From Sulfuricurvum sp. (GTDB lineage Bacteria > Campylobacterota > Campylobacteria > Campylobacterales > Sulfurimonadaceae), in assembly GCA_003245815.1 (NCBI GenBank), contig QKCD01000094.1, positions 1 to 32,971 of the forward strand: a stretch of DNA of 32,971 nt. Direction: 5' to 3'. Shown here one piece after another: positions 25,119 through 32,971 of the stretch. Below the pieces are notes generated by a model. It saw only the letters and a list, made by a program, of their open reading frames with translations. It searched no databases and was not told the origin of the DNA. Made by a program: the position numbers and the translations under genes. Positions within the stretch are counted from its first letter, which is position 1. Each line of letters starts with the position of its first letter.

Positions 25119-26441
25119 ATGATTGAGAGACAACTGATTGGCAGATCGCTGCTCCTGGCGGGCCTTCTCGGCGCCGCGTCCGAAGCCGCACAGATCAACG
25201 ACGACTGGAGCGTCGACGCCGAGGTGCGCCTGCGCTTCGAGCACATGGACGGCTTCAACGACAAGCAGTACGGTGAAAACGTCACCGTCGGCAGCAGCTG
25301 GGACAACTACCTCCTCAGCCGCATCCGCCTCGGTACCACCTATCGCATCAATCCCGACCTCCTCGTCAAGGTCTCCATGCAGGATGCCCGCGCCATCCGC
25401 TGGGGCTTCGAATACGAAGACTGGTACAACAAGGAGTTCGACCTGATCCACAACCCGCAGGAGGATAAGCTCGAGCTCTACCACACCTACCTGCAGGCCT
25501 CCCACCTCGGCGGGCTGCCCCTGACGCTGACCCTCGGCCGCCAGCGCATCGCCTACGGCGACCGCCGCGTATTCGGGCCGGGCGAGTGGAAAAACTCCGG
25601 CAAGTGGATCTGGGACGCCGCCAAACTCTCCTACAAGAAGGGCGACCACTTCGTCGACCTCTTCGTCGGCAACACGGTCCTGCACGATCCCGACACCTTC
25701 AGCCTCGACCACCGCTGGGGCTACACGGGTGCCGGCCTCTACGGTCACTACGCCTGGAAAGAGGGCGCGGTCGAGCCGATCCTTGTCTACAAACACAACG
25801 GCAACGGCGAACTGAAGTACGAGGAGCTGACACATTACTACGCCGGTTTCCGCGTCTACGACGACAACATCGAGAACTTCTTCTACAACGCGACCCTGAT
25901 CAAGCAGTGGGGCGAACAGACGAAGCTCGGCGGTACCGAAGTGGACGTCGACGCGCTGGGCTGGCACGTCGACGCCGGCTACGGCTTCGGCAAGGAGTAC
26001 GGGAGCCTCAAACTCGGCGCGGGTTACACCTACGCCTCCGGCGACGACGCCTCGACGCCCGAAGTCGAAAAGTTCGACGCGGTCTTCGGCGCTTCGGACA
26101 AATACTACGGACGGATGAACCTGATGAGCTGGTCGAACCTGCTCGACGCCGAGCTCTTCGCCACCTTCAAGCCGATGAAAAAGGTAAACGTCAAGGCCGA
26201 ATACCACAACTTCGCCCTCGCCGACGACAGCGACAAGTGGCGCACCTACGGCAATACCGCGGGCAACAGCGAGGACGCCCTCGGCGACGAGATCGACATC
26301 GTCGCGAAGTACGGCTACTCCGAAACGCTCGGCATCCAGGTCGGCTACGGCCACTTCTGGCCCGGCGCATTCATGAAGGCGAACGTCCCCTCCGACAAAG
26401 ACGCGGACTGGTTCTTCGTCCAGACGACCTTCGCGTTCTAA
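25119..26441 (+). CDS. Outer-membrane porin at the head of the molybdate operon
   Basis: The protein is 440 aa. The short hydrophobic N-terminus (SLLLAGLLGAASEAAQ) is a signal peptide. The rest alternates beta-strand-like, aromatic-rich sequence and ends in FFVQTTFAF, a typical outer-membrane barrel terminus. LTLGRQRIAYGDRRVFGPGEW resembles the alginate-export/OprD-type porin family (PF13372 as I know it). The gene is 12 nt upstream of modA and shares the sigma-54/Mo-box control region, so the likely cargo is molybdate or a related oxyanion. That substrate is inference from context. There is no TonB box or plug domain, so it is a passive channel. Confidence 0.8.
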   Translation: MIERQLIGRSLLLAGLLGAASEAAQINDDWSVDAEVRLRFEHMDGFNDKQYGENVTVGSSWDNYLLSRIRLGTTYRINPDLLVKVSMQDARAIRWGFEYEDWYNKEFDLIHNPQEDKLELYHTYLQASHLGGLPLTLTLGRQRIAYGDRRVFGPGEWKNSGKWIWDAAKLSYKKGDHFVDLFVGNTVLHDPDTFSLDHRWGYTGAGLYGHYAWKEGAVEPILVYKHNGNGELKYEELTHYYAGFRVYDDNIENFFYNATLIKQWGEQTKLGGTEVDVDALGWHVDAGYGFGKEYGSLKLGAGYTYASGDDASTPEVEKFDAVFGASDKYYGRMNLMSWSNLLDAELFATFKPMKKVNVKAEYHNFALADDSDKWRTYGNTAGNSEDALGDEIDIVAKYGYSETLGIQVGYGHFWPGAFMKANVPSDKDADWFFVQTTFAF

Positions 26442-26453
26442 GGGGGGACCGGT

Positions 26454-27164
26454 ATGAAACGCCTCCTATTCCTGCTGATCGGCTCCGCCCTCCTTCTGGG
26501 GGCGGAGACCCTGACCGTCGCCTCCGCCAAGGGGTATAAAAAGCCGATGACGAAGCTCTTCGAACAGTTTGAAGCCCAGAGCGGCATCACGGTGACGCCG
26601 ATCTTCGGCAACATGCGCCAGGTCATCTCCCAGACCGAGCTCAGCGGCAAGGTCGCCGTCGTCGTCGGGGACCGCGCCTTCCTGGAACGCTCTTCGCTGA
26701 GCCTCGCCTCCATGACGCCCCTGGGCAACGGCCGCCTCGTGCTCGCCTACCCCAGGGGCTCCGAACTGACGGCCATCGCGCAGATCGCCGACGCCAAGGT
26801 CCGCCGCATCGCCGCGCCCGATCCGAAAAAAGCGATCTACGGCAAGGCGGCCTCCCAGTACCTCGGCAACAGCGGCCTCGCCGCGCAGGTGAGCGACAAG
26901 CTGATGACCGTCGGCACCGTTCCCCAGGTCTCCGCCTACCTTATCACCGGCGAGATCGATGCCGGCTTCATCAACCTGACCGATGCCCTGGGCATCAAGG
27001 ATCAGATCGGCGGTTACATCGTGGCCGATCCGAAGCTCTACGCGCCGATCGACATCGTCTGCGGCGTCGTCTCCGGCCGCGAAGGCGACAAGGGGGCCCA
27101 GGCCTTCACCGCATTCCTCGGAACGCCCGAAGCGCGTGCCCTGCTCGAATCCTACGGTCTATGA
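26454..27164 (+). CDS. modA: Periplasmic molybdate-binding protein
   Basis: The protein is 236 aa. A signal peptide (MKRLLFLLIGSALLLGAE) is followed by a type-II periplasmic binding fold: LTVASAKGYKKPMTKLFEQF at the N-terminus, FGNMRQVISQTELSG, and the C-terminal YLITGEIDAGFINLTDAL. The place normally reading SGA or SSG in ModA reads SAKG, somewhat divergent. It captures molybdate for the ModBC transporter. It overlaps modB by 4 nt (ATGA) and follows the porin. Confidence 0.88.
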   Translation: MKRLLFLLIGSALLLGAETLTVASAKGYKKPMTKLFEQFEAQSGITVTPIFGNMRQVISQTELSGKVAVVVGDRAFLERSSLSLASMTPLGNGRLVLAYPRGSELTAIAQIADAKVRRIAAPDPKKAIYGKAASQYLGNSGLAAQVSDKLMTVGTVPQVSAYLITGEIDAGFINLTDALGIKDQIGGYIVADPKLYAPIDIVCGVVSGREGDKGAQAFTAFLGTPEARALLESYGL

Positions 27165-27856
27165 CCCCGTACTTCTCCCTCTTCACCGACCCGGCCGTCG
27201 TGGCCCCCCTCTGGCTCAGCGCGAAGATCGCGCTGGCCGCGACGGGGCTGCACCTGGTTTTCGGGGTCGGCATCGGGTACCTGCTCAGCCGGGAGCGCCT
27301 GCCGCTACGGGGGCTGCTGGATGCGCTGGTCACCCTTCCGCTGGTCTTTCCGCCGATCGCCACGGGCTTTTTCCTCCTGCTGCTTTTCGGGCGCGACGGC
27401 TGGTTCGGCGCCCCGCTCGGGGACCTCGGCGTGGAAGTGATCTTCTCTTTCTGGGGGGTGCTGCTCGCCGCCTTCATCGCGGGGCTGCCCCTGATCGCCA
27501 AGCCGGTGCAGTCCGCCGTCGAGACGAGCGCCGCCGGTTACCGCGAAGCCGCCTACGTCCTGGGCAAGAGCGAGCTGCAGACCCTTCTGCGGGTGATCCT
27601 GCCCAACATCCGCCCCACCATCGTCGCGGGGCTGACCCTCGCCTTCGGACGTTCCATGGGCGAGGTGGGGATCACACTGATGCTCGGCGGCAACATCATC
27701 GGCCGAACCGAGACTGTCTCCCTGGCCATCTACAACGCTGTTTTCGACGGGGAGTTCGAGCGGGCCGCCGCCCTCTCCGTCCTCCTGGGAACCATCTCCC
27801 TGGGACTCTTTTTCTTCCTGCGCCGCCTCTCGGGCGTGCGCTCCGGGATGTTCTGA
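27161..27856 (+). CDS. modB: Molybdate ABC transporter permease
   Basis: The protein is 231 aa with about five membrane segments. The EAA loop near residues 127-147 (YREAAYVLGKSELQTLLRVI) contacts the ATPase ModC. PLVFPPIATGFFLLLLFG and FGRSMGEVGITLMLGGN are typical of ModB/CysT permeases. The start ATG overlaps the modA stop. A 13-bp inverted repeat lies between it and the first Mop gene. Confidence 0.92.
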   Translation: MTPYFSLFTDPAVVAPLWLSAKIALAATGLHLVFGVGIGYLLSRERLPLRGLLDALVTLPLVFPPIATGFFLLLLFGRDGWFGAPLGDLGVEVIFSFWGVLLAAFIAGLPLIAKPVQSAVETSAAGYREAAYVLGKSELQTLLRVILPNIRPTIVAGLTLAFGRSMGEVGITLMLGGNIIGRTETVSLAIYNAVFDGEFERAAALSVLLGTISLGLFFFLRRLSGVRSGMF

Positions 27857-27897
27857 TGCGCCCCGTGTGCACTCCCCGGCTGGGCCCGCCCTGACGC

Positions 27898-27946
27898 GCG
27901 GCCGCTTCTCTGCCGACAATAAGGGCACCTTCGGAGAAGCGGCCGC
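27898..27946 (+). other. Long intergenic hairpin between modB and the first Mop gene
   Basis: GCGGCCGCTTCTC (27898-27910) and GAGAAGCGGCCGC (27934-27946) are perfect 13-bp complements around a 23-nt loop. It is not followed by a T-run. It probably blocks 3' exonucleases or marks a processing site so that modB and the Mop gene are expressed at different levels. Confidence 0.65.
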
Positions 27947-27987
27947 AACCGTCATACGGGTCCAGAGGGTGCCCGAAAGGATCGATC

Positions 27988-28407
27988 ATGAAAGTCAGCG
28001 CGCGTAACCAGCTTCACGGTACCGTGACAAAGCTGGTCAAAGGCATGGTCAACACGGAAGTGGACCTCACCCTCGATGGCGGTGACACCATCGTCGCCAT
28101 CGTCACCAACAAGGCGGCCGACAGCCTGGCGCTTGCCGAAGGCAGCAAAGCCTACGCGATCATCAAGGCGTCCTGGGTCGTACTGACCAACACGCCGGTC
28201 TCCGGTATCAGCGCCCGCAACAACCTCTGCGGCACCATCAGCGATATCGTCGACGGGCTGGTCAGCACGGAAGTGGACATCAAACTGCCCGGCGGCAGTG
28301 TCATTACGGCGATCGTCACTCATGAATCCGCACACAACCTCAAGCTCGAAAAGGGCGCCGAGGTTTGCGCTTTTTTCAAAGCCTCGACCGTTATTCTCGG
28401 CGTCTGA
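27988..28407 (+). CDS. modG: Tandem-Mop molybdenum-binding protein (ModG-like)
   Basis: The protein is 139 aa. Two Mop/TOBE domains lie in tandem, about 1-68 (SARNQLHGTVTKLVKGMVNTE) and 71-139 (SARNNLCGTISDIVDGLVSTE), each ending with a KAS-V-type strand. This matches ModG/di-Mop molbindins such as the Azotobacter protein, which assemble into rings holding several molybdate ions in the cytoplasm. Its probable role is Mo storage or homeostasis for FeMo-co. It is the first of two di-Mop genes here. The ATG is preceded by GAAAGGATCGATC. Confidence 0.88.
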   Translation: MKVSARNQLHGTVTKLVKGMVNTEVDLTLDGGDTIVAIVTNKAADSLALAEGSKAYAIIKASWVVLTNTPVSGISARNNLCGTISDIVDGLVSTEVDIKLPGGSVITAIVTHESAHNLKLEKGAEVCAFFKASTVILGV

Positions 28408-28437
28408 CGCCGTGGACCGGCCTCCTTCGGGAGGCAC

Positions 28438-28484
28438 GGGCGTTCGGGGATCCCCCGCGACCTGCGGGGCTTCCCCGAACGCCC
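28438..28484 (+). other. Nested long hairpin between the two Mop genes
   Basis: GGGCGTTCGGGGA (28438-28450) and TCCCCGAACGCCC (28472-28484) pair over 13 bp. Inside, CCCCGC and GCGGGG form a further 6-bp stem, so the whole element is a long GC-rich rod. A smaller hairpin GCCTCC/GGAGGC lies just upstream. No T-run follows. It is probably a stabilising or processing element. Confidence 0.65.
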
Positions 28485-28501
28485 TACCATCAAGGAGTAC
28501 C

Positions 28502-28558
28502 ATGCCTACTACCCTGCCATACGCCCCCGCCGCGATCTTACCCGGAGCATACCGATGA
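28502..28558 (+). CDS. 18-codon upstream ORF coupled to the second Mop gene
   Basis: MPTTLPYAPAAILPGAYR is preceded by AAGGAG at ideal spacing, and its TGA overlaps the ATG of the second Mop gene (ATGA). A ribosome finishing it would be placed at that start. It could be a translational coupler or leader peptide; it may also be chance, since the Mop gene has its own GGAG. Confidence 0.45.
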   Translation: MPTTLPYAPAAILPGAYR

Positions 28559-28962
28559 ACCGTCTCGAAGGAAGCATTGCCGCCGTCCAGAGTTCCGACG
28601 CCCTCTCCCTCGTCGACATCGACGTCGGGGGCGACCGCTTCTCGGCCCTCGTCGTCGAGACCCCGCAGAGCAATCCCCATCTCCGCAGCGGCAGGCGTGT
28701 CCGCATCCTCTTCAAGGAGACAGAGGTCTCCATCGCCAAGGGGCTCACCGGCGGCCTGAGCTGCCGCAACCGGCTCGGGTGCACGATCCGAGCCATCGAG
28801 ACCTCGCCCGTCCTGGCCAAGCTCACCCTCGACTACCGCGGTACGACCGTCGTCTCCATCATCACGACCCGTTCCGCCGAGGCACTCGGCCTGCAGGTCG
28901 GTGACAGCGTCGAGGGGATCGTCAAGTCCAACGAAATCACCATCCGCGAGGGGGACGCATGA
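28555..28962 (+). CDS. Second, divergent tandem-Mop protein
   Basis: The protein is 135 aa. It has the same two-domain layout as the preceding gene (about 1-63, and from 65 SCRNRLGCTIRAIETSPVLAK), but the first domain (RLEGSIAAVQSSDALSLVDI) is strongly divergent. A basic stretch (HLRSGRRVRILFKETEV) follows. It overlaps modC by 4 nt (ATGA), so it may act with the transporter ATPase, which itself has only a short C-terminal region. It may store Mo, sense Mo or regulate ModC; none of these can be decided from sequence. Confidence 0.8.
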   Translation: MNRLEGSIAAVQSSDALSLVDIDVGGDRFSALVVETPQSNPHLRSGRRVRILFKETEVSIAKGLTGGLSCRNRLGCTIRAIETSPVLAKLTLDYRGTTVVSIITTRSAEALGLQVGDSVEGIVKSNEITIREGDA

Positions 28963-29831
28963 TCCATTTCAACATCAAGAAGCGGCTCTTCTCCGCCGAG
29001 GGGGAGATGGAGCTCGCCGTCGATTTCAGCGTCAACGAGGGGGAGTTCATCACCCTCTTCGGCAAATCGGGGGCGGGCAAGACGACCCTGCTGCGCATCC
29101 TTTCGGGGCTCGACACGCCCGATGAGGGGACGATCACCGTCGGCGGCGAGACCTGGTTCGACAGCGCGAAGCGGATCAACCTGCCGCCCCAGAAGCGCCG
29201 GGCGGGTTTCGTCTTCCAGGACTACGCCCTCTTCCCCAACATGACCGTCCGCCAGAACCTGGAGTTCGCCCTTGAGCGCGGCGGCGACCGCGCCGTCGTC
29301 GAAGAGCTGCTCGAAACCGTCGGGCTGAGTGCCCTGGCCGGCCGCTACCCCGACACCCTCTCCGGGGGTCAGAAACAGCGCGTCGCCCTCGCCCGCGCCC
29401 TCGTGCGCCGGCCGAAGATCCTGCTGCTGGACGAACCCCTCTCCGCCCTCGACCTGGAGATGCGCCTCAAGCTCCAGGACGAGCTGATCGCCGTTCACCG
29501 CCGCTTCGGTGTCACGACCCTCCTGGTGAGCCACGACCTCTCGGAGATCTTCAAACTCTCCGACCGCGTCGTCATGATCGAGCGTGGGGCCGTGTCGCGT
29601 ACGGGGAGCCCTTCGGAGCTCTTTATCAAAGACGAGCTCGGGGGCAAATTCAAGTTTACCGGGGAGGTGCTGCGCATCGACCGCGACGGGGTGCTGGAGA
29701 TCCTTACCCTGCTTATCGGCAACAGCGTCGTCAAGATCGTCGCCACCGACGAGGAGGTCGCGCAGCTCAAGGTCGGCGACCGCATCGCCGTCGCCTCCAA
29801 GGCCTTCAACCCGATTATCGAAAAGCTTTGA
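28959..29831 (+). CDS. modC: Molybdate ABC transporter ATP-binding protein
   Basis: The protein is 290 aa. Walker A GKSGAGKTTLLRIL is at about 35-48. The Q-loop is in VFQDYALFPNM, the signature is LSGGQKQRVALARAL (about 131), Walker B is ILLLDEPLSALD, and the H-loop is LVSHDLSE. The C-terminal ~60 residues (EVLRIDRDGVLEILTLLIG…) form a single TOBE/Mop-like domain, shorter than in E. coli ModC. It energises ModB-mediated molybdate uptake. It is the distal transporter gene of the operon. Confidence 0.93.
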   Translation: MIHFNIKKRLFSAEGEMELAVDFSVNEGEFITLFGKSGAGKTTLLRILSGLDTPDEGTITVGGETWFDSAKRINLPPQKRRAGFVFQDYALFPNMTVRQNLEFALERGGDRAVVEELLETVGLSALAGRYPDTLSGGQKQRVALARALVRRPKILLLDEPLSALDLEMRLKLQDELIAVHRRFGVTTLLVSHDLSEIFKLSDRVVMIERGAVSRTGSPSELFIKDELGGKFKFTGEVLRIDRDGVLEILTLLIGNSVVKIVATDEEVAQLKVGDRIAVASKAFNPIIEKL

Positions 29832-29890
29832 GTATTGAATGCCAACTGCGGTTGGTATCAGTATTGCACGTCGAAATGAAAGGAGAGCCC

Positions 29891-30094
29891 ATGCGCTATA
29901 TTATCGAAACCCGTACCCCGGAACAGAAGAAGAGCACCTACCGCATCGAAGCCTCGAGCGAAAGCGAAGCCCTGGAGCGCCTGAAACTCCGGTTCCCCCC
30001 GGAGCTGCGCGAGGCCATTACCGTCGACAGCATGAAGATCGACCTCACCACCGTCGGCAACGACGACCCCTACGGACTCTTCGGCGGGGAGTGA
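29891..30094 (+). CDS. Small hypothetical protein downstream of modC
   Basis: The protein is 67 aa from ATG 29891, with AAAGGAG at ideal spacing. The track's 88-aa start has no ribosome binding site. It begins MRYIIETRTPEQKKSTYRIE and has a beta-strand then helix pattern, ending DDPYGLFGGE. It has no Cys and no membrane segment. It lies 60 nt after modC on the same strand and is convergent with the next gene. Family not recognised. Confidence 0.6.
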   Translation: MRYIIETRTPEQKKSTYRIEASSESEALERLKLRFPPELREAITVDSMKIDLTTVGNDDPYGLFGGE

Positions 30095-30103
30095 TCCCCG
30101 TTT

Positions 30104-30862
30104 TTATCTGCGGATCGTTTTCAGGCGTGCGACAAAATCGCCGAAGAGGGCGACGTCTTTGAGCACCGCCCGCGTCGCGACCCCCTCATTCGAGAGATGC
30201 AGGAAGAGCTCGCCGCTTTTGCTCGTAAAAATCGGCTGGTGGATCGTCGCGATGAGGAAGACGCCCGAATCGCCGGCGTCGAGGGTATCTTTGAGGGCTT
30301 CGAGTTTTTTACCCCCGGGAAAATCCATGTCGATGAAGCCGTCCTTGTGGCCCGAACCGATGGCGCGGAAACGGAAATGCTCCCCCGCCTTCGCCTGCAT
30401 GATTTCCGGGAGATGGTTGAAAAAGAGGCTCAATACGTCGTCGGGGGCGTAAAAGGGCGTTGCCTTCTCGCTGCGGCTTTTGACCCGTTCCCCGGCGTAG
30501 CGCGTCTTCTCCTTCACCACCCTCTGGGCGGCGTGGTCGAAGCGGTAGACGAGAATATCCTTCTCATCCTTGGAGGCTTTGTAGCGGATGTTCGTATAGG
30601 TCTCCGGCACGAAGAGGCCGTCGACGACGGTGCCGACGCTCTCGAGGGTGTCGACGCGCCCGTGGCTCATGCTGCCCGCCATCCCCGTCGCTTTGGCGGT
30701 CACGGCGATGCGGTAGCGGTTCTGTTCATCGACGCTGAAACTCCCCTGCGCTTCCCCCACTTTCCCGATAAAACCGAAATTGACTTCATAGGCGATCTCG
30801 GTCGACCTGCCCGCTCCGAAGAGGAACGTGCCGAGTAAAAGGGCAACAACGATCAGACGCAT
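30104..30862 (-). CDS. DUF3108-type exported protein
   Basis: The protein is 252 aa from ATG 30862, with AAGGAG 6 nt upstream; the longer track start is not supported. The signal peptide is MRLIVVALLLGTFLFGAG. The mature part has the pattern of DUF3108 periplasmic or envelope proteins: EIAYEVNFGFIGKVGEAQ at the start, then alternating beta strands with FYAPDDVLSLFF in the middle. These are poorly characterised and sometimes associated with the outer membrane or polysaccharides. It does not appear linked to nitrogen fixation. Confidence 0.7.
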   Translation of the reverse strand: MRLIVVALLLGTFLFGAGRSTEIAYEVNFGFIGKVGEAQGSFSVDEQNRYRIAVTAKATGMAGSMSHGRVDTLESVGTVVDGLFVPETYTNIRYKASKDEKDILVYRFDHAAQRVVKEKTRYAGERVKSRSEKATPFYAPDDVLSLFFNHLPEIMQAKAGEHFRFRAIGSGHKDGFIDMDFPGGKKLEALKDTLDAGDSGVFLIATIHQPIFTSKSGELFLHLSNEGVATRAVLKDVALFGDFVARLKTIRR

Positions 30863-30973
30863 CAAGACTCCTTGGCGGCAACCGGCAGCCGTCTGCCGTA
30901 CCGATGCAATAGCATATATGATATTGTAGCGGCGTGATCTTAACACATTCACCCGCCGTTCAGGCATCGCGTC

Positions 30974-32149
30974 TTACGAGATCACGCGGTAGAGTGCATC
31001 GCGCAGCGCCACTTCCCGCGGATCGCCGGTCAGCGCCGTGCCCATGCGGTTGGTGACGTACCCGTAACCGATGCCCGCCTCGGGATCGGCGAAACCGAGT
31101 GAACCGCCCGAGCCCGGCGCACCGTACGACGCCGTGCCGCCGAAGGGCCACAGGGGACTGTGTTTCATAAAGCCCAGGGAAAAATGAACGCCGTCGGTCA
31201 TCATGCACTCGTCGTAGAAACCGCGGGTCGGGGGGACGGCCGGTGCGGCGAGGGCCTGCAGCGTCTGCGGCCGCAGCTGAAGCTCCCGCCCGCCGTCGGC
31301 AAAAACGCCGTAGGCCCGGGCGATGGCACGTGCGGTTCCGACGCCTCCACCGGAGGGAACCTCGAAACCCCGGGCATAGATCCGCCCTTCGTCGTGGGAA
31401 AACTGCGATCCCGCGAGCGCGCGGGAGATGTTCGAACGGGGATTGAATACGGTCAGCATGAACCGTATCGGAAAGCCCAGAAGCATGGCAAAAAGACCGG
31501 GATTCTCCAGGGTCGCCAACCTAGCGTCCGGGAGCGATGCCGGCAGGCGTATATAGAACTCGAGACCGAGGGGCGTTGCGATCTCTTCCTGGAAGAACTG
31601 CCCCAGCGTGCGATGCTTCGGGTCGACCCGGCGCAACAGCTCGCTTTCATAGTAGCCGAGGGTGATCGCATGGTAGGCCTGCCGCGTACCCGGTTCCCAG
31701 GCGGGACGCTGGCGCGCGAGGAGGTCGGCCAGTCGGTCGGGATCGGCGATGAGGCTCCGCTCCGCCTGCCCGTCGAAGGCGAACAGCCCCGCCTGGTGCG
31801 CCAGAAGCTGGCGGACGGTGACATTCTCCTTACCTTCCCGGGCGAACTCCGGCCAGTAGCTGCAGACCCGTTCCCCGTAGTCGATCCACCCCCTCGAATG
31901 GGCCAGCGCCAGCGTCATCGCCGCCAACCCCTTGGTCGTCGAGTGGACCAGGACCATGGTGTCCGCTTCCCACGGTTCCCCCGTCGCGCCGTTGCGCACC
32001 CCGCCCCAGAGATCGACGACCTTTTCGCCCCGGTAGTAGACGCAGCAGGCGCCGCCGAGTTCGTCGCGCCGGGTAAAGTTCTCTACGAATGCATCGCGTA
32101 CGGCTTCAAATCCGGCGCTGACATGCCCTCCGATTCGCGGTTTCTGCAT
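30974..32149 (-). CDS. Serine hydrolase of the beta-lactamase/CubicO family
   Basis: The protein is 391 aa from ATG 32149 (AAGGA upstream). The nucleophile motif SxxK is STTK at 70-73, and a second-shell YHAITLGYY at about 182 supplies the tyrosine. GTASYGAPGSGGSLGFADPE and YGYVTNRMG near the C-terminus correspond to the third, HxG/WxG-type motif. There is no signal peptide, so it is probably cytoplasmic. It resembles EstB-type esterases (class C beta-lactamase fold) more than real beta-lactamases. The substrate is unknown. Confidence 0.85.
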   Translation of the reverse strand: MQKPRIGGHVSAGFEAVRDAFVENFTRRDELGGACCVYYRGEKVVDLWGGVRNGATGEPWEADTMVLVHSTTKGLAAMTLALAHSRGWIDYGERVCSYWPEFAREGKENVTVRQLLAHQAGLFAFDGQAERSLIADPDRLADLLARQRPAWEPGTRQAYHAITLGYYESELLRRVDPKHRTLGQFFQEEIATPLGLEFYIRLPASLPDARLATLENPGLFAMLLGFPIRFMLTVFNPRSNISRALAGSQFSHDEGRIYARGFEVPSGGGVGTARAIARAYGVFADGGRELQLRPQTLQALAAPAVPPTRGFYDECMMTDGVHFSLGFMKHSPLWPFGGTASYGAPGSGGSLGFADPEAGIGYGYVTNRMGTALTGDPREVALRDALYRVIS

Positions 32150-32207
32150 TTTTATTCCTTGATGTCCGCCCTGCCGGTACGCCGAAACGGCCAGGGACTT
32201 CAGAACG

Positions 32208-32971
32208 TCACTCCGTATCCAAAGCTGCGGCACGGGCCCCGCAGCTGACCGTCATCGAGCCCAGGGTGAGGATAAAATCCTCTTTCGGCGGTTTGGCGAC
32301 CCGGCGCAGTACCGTCGACAGGGGGCCGACGGAGCGCGGCGCCTCGCGGGAACCGGCCGCCACCTGGATATAGTCGCCCACCTTCAGTGCCAGCCCTGCG
32401 GGGATACGGACCTTCCATCGCACCCACGAATCGACGCCCGGGGAGCACTCCCCCATCGCGATCCGCCCCGCCTGCAGCTCCGCATCCGTGATCTGGCGGT
32501 TGCGGGCCGCTTCGGCCGCGCTCAGATCGTAGTCCCAGAATGCCGCGGTGCCGTACACCTCCACGCGCATCGCGCCGTCCGGGGCGACGGCTCCGCAACG
32601 GAACTCCCGGCCGTCGGTCGCGTATTTGTAGGGGAAGTAATCCGTCTCGGCGGCGGCGCTGCCGCCGAGGTAGCGGCCGAAATAGCGGCTGAACGCCCCC
32701 TCGGCGCCATCCGCCTCTTCGGCGGCGATTTCGACGATATCCCCCTCTTTGACCGCCGTTCCTTCGGGAATCAGGACGTAACCGTGGCGCCGCCGGACAA
32801 GCCCGCCCGGCGTTTCGGGTTCGACGTAGCACCCCGTGATCAGCAGGCGCCCCGACGTGACATCTTCGCGCGTGACGCCGCGTTCGATGGCCAGGGAGAA
32901 GCCCGGATGCCACTGCAGATCCTGGCGCCGGGTCGGCATCCGGGTGACGACCATGACGAAGCGGTCGCCGG
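32208..32971 (-). CDS. Hypothetical protein, 5' end beyond the window
   Basis: The visible part is about 254 residues. The track starts at ATG 32954, but the frame stays open to the window edge (…GDRFVMVVTRMP) and no ribosome binding site precedes that ATG, so the gene probably continues. Two similar blocks are visible: GYVLIPEGTAVKEGDIVEIAA at about 60-80 and RIPAGLALKVGDYIQVAAG near 190, which suggests a duplicated small beta domain. No family is recognised. It is on the same strand as the serine hydrolase, 58 nt upstream. Confidence 0.55.
   Translation of the reverse strand, partial: GDRFVMVVTRMPTRRQDLQWHPGFSLAIERGVTREDVTSGRLLITGCYVEPETPGGLVRRRHGYVLIPEGTAVKEGDIVEIAAEEADGAEGAFSRYFGRYLGGSAAAETDYFPYKYATDGREFRCGAVAPDGAMRVEVYGTAAFWDYDLSAAEAARNRQITDAELQAGRIAMGECSPGVDSWVRWKVRIPAGLALKVGDYIQVAAGSREAPRSVGPLSTVLRRVAKPPKEDFILTLGSMTVSCGARAAALDTE

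Noticed and set aside
25074-26354. 426-aa minus-strand ORF over the porin
   Set aside because: It is a V-, E- and D-rich shadow frame. The plus-strand frame has a signal peptide, barrel-type sequence and a terminal Phe.
32208-32954. Complete 248-aa gene starting at ATG 32954
   Set aside because: The frame stays open to the window edge and no ribosome binding site precedes the ATG. It was therefore annotated as 5'-partial.

Overview
The window looks like the chromosome of a GC-rich, Gram-negative, diazotrophic bacterium. The gene set (nifHDK with an unknown ORF inside it, nif-linked feoA, hemerythrin, clpPX, and a porin heading a mod operon) and the protein style suggest a Campylobacterota member of the Sulfurimonas type. 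That placement is inference without a search, and the GC content is high for most of that phylum.

Region 1 (1-2360) is AT-rich and foreign-looking. It holds three copies of a ~71 bp element with the marks of integron attC sites: R'' box, hairpin, R' box. Each lies directly 3' of a small plus-strand gene, so this appears to be the tail of a gene-cassette array. No integrase is in the window. Two further AT-rich genes follow, and then a GC-rich transglutaminase-like gene.

Region 2 (2960-14180, minus strand) is the molybdenum nitrogenase core in two transcription units. The first is nifH-orf116-nifD-nifK, ending in a clear terminator. The second runs nifB-nifV-GNAT-feoA-DUF683-orf92-GNAT, followed by hemerythrin and a Crp/FNR regulator, both probably with promoters of their own. 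nifH and nifB each have a sigma-54 (-24/-12) promoter candidate about 83 nt before the start codon.

Region 3 (14180-24910) holds a FIST-PAS-GGDEF-EAL signalling protein (minus). On the plus strand come a NifX-family protein, a cysteine-less Tpx-like protein, a SIR2-like protein, a nif-linked ClpP-ClpX pair, then nifS and a small Cys-rich ORF. A PAS-GGDEF diguanylate cyclase runs convergently into clpX.

Region 4 (24910-30095, plus) is a molybdate operon: outer-membrane porin, modA, modB, two different tandem-Mop proteins, modC and a 67-aa ORF. Its leader has the best sigma-54 promoter of the window and a Mo-box-like inverted repeat over the predicted transcription start, which would tie Mo uptake to both nitrogen-fixation signals and Mo supply. 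Long hairpins separate modB from the Mop genes.

Region 5 (30100-32971, minus) is unrelated housekeeping: a DUF3108-type exported protein, a CubicO-type serine hydrolase and a 5'-truncated hypothetical protein.

Together, regions 2-4 supply nitrogenase, part of FeMo-co assembly (nifB, nifV, nifX, nifS), Mo and Fe supply, proteolytic turnover and O2/NO-type sensing. nifE, nifN, nifU and a nifA-type activator are not in the window.
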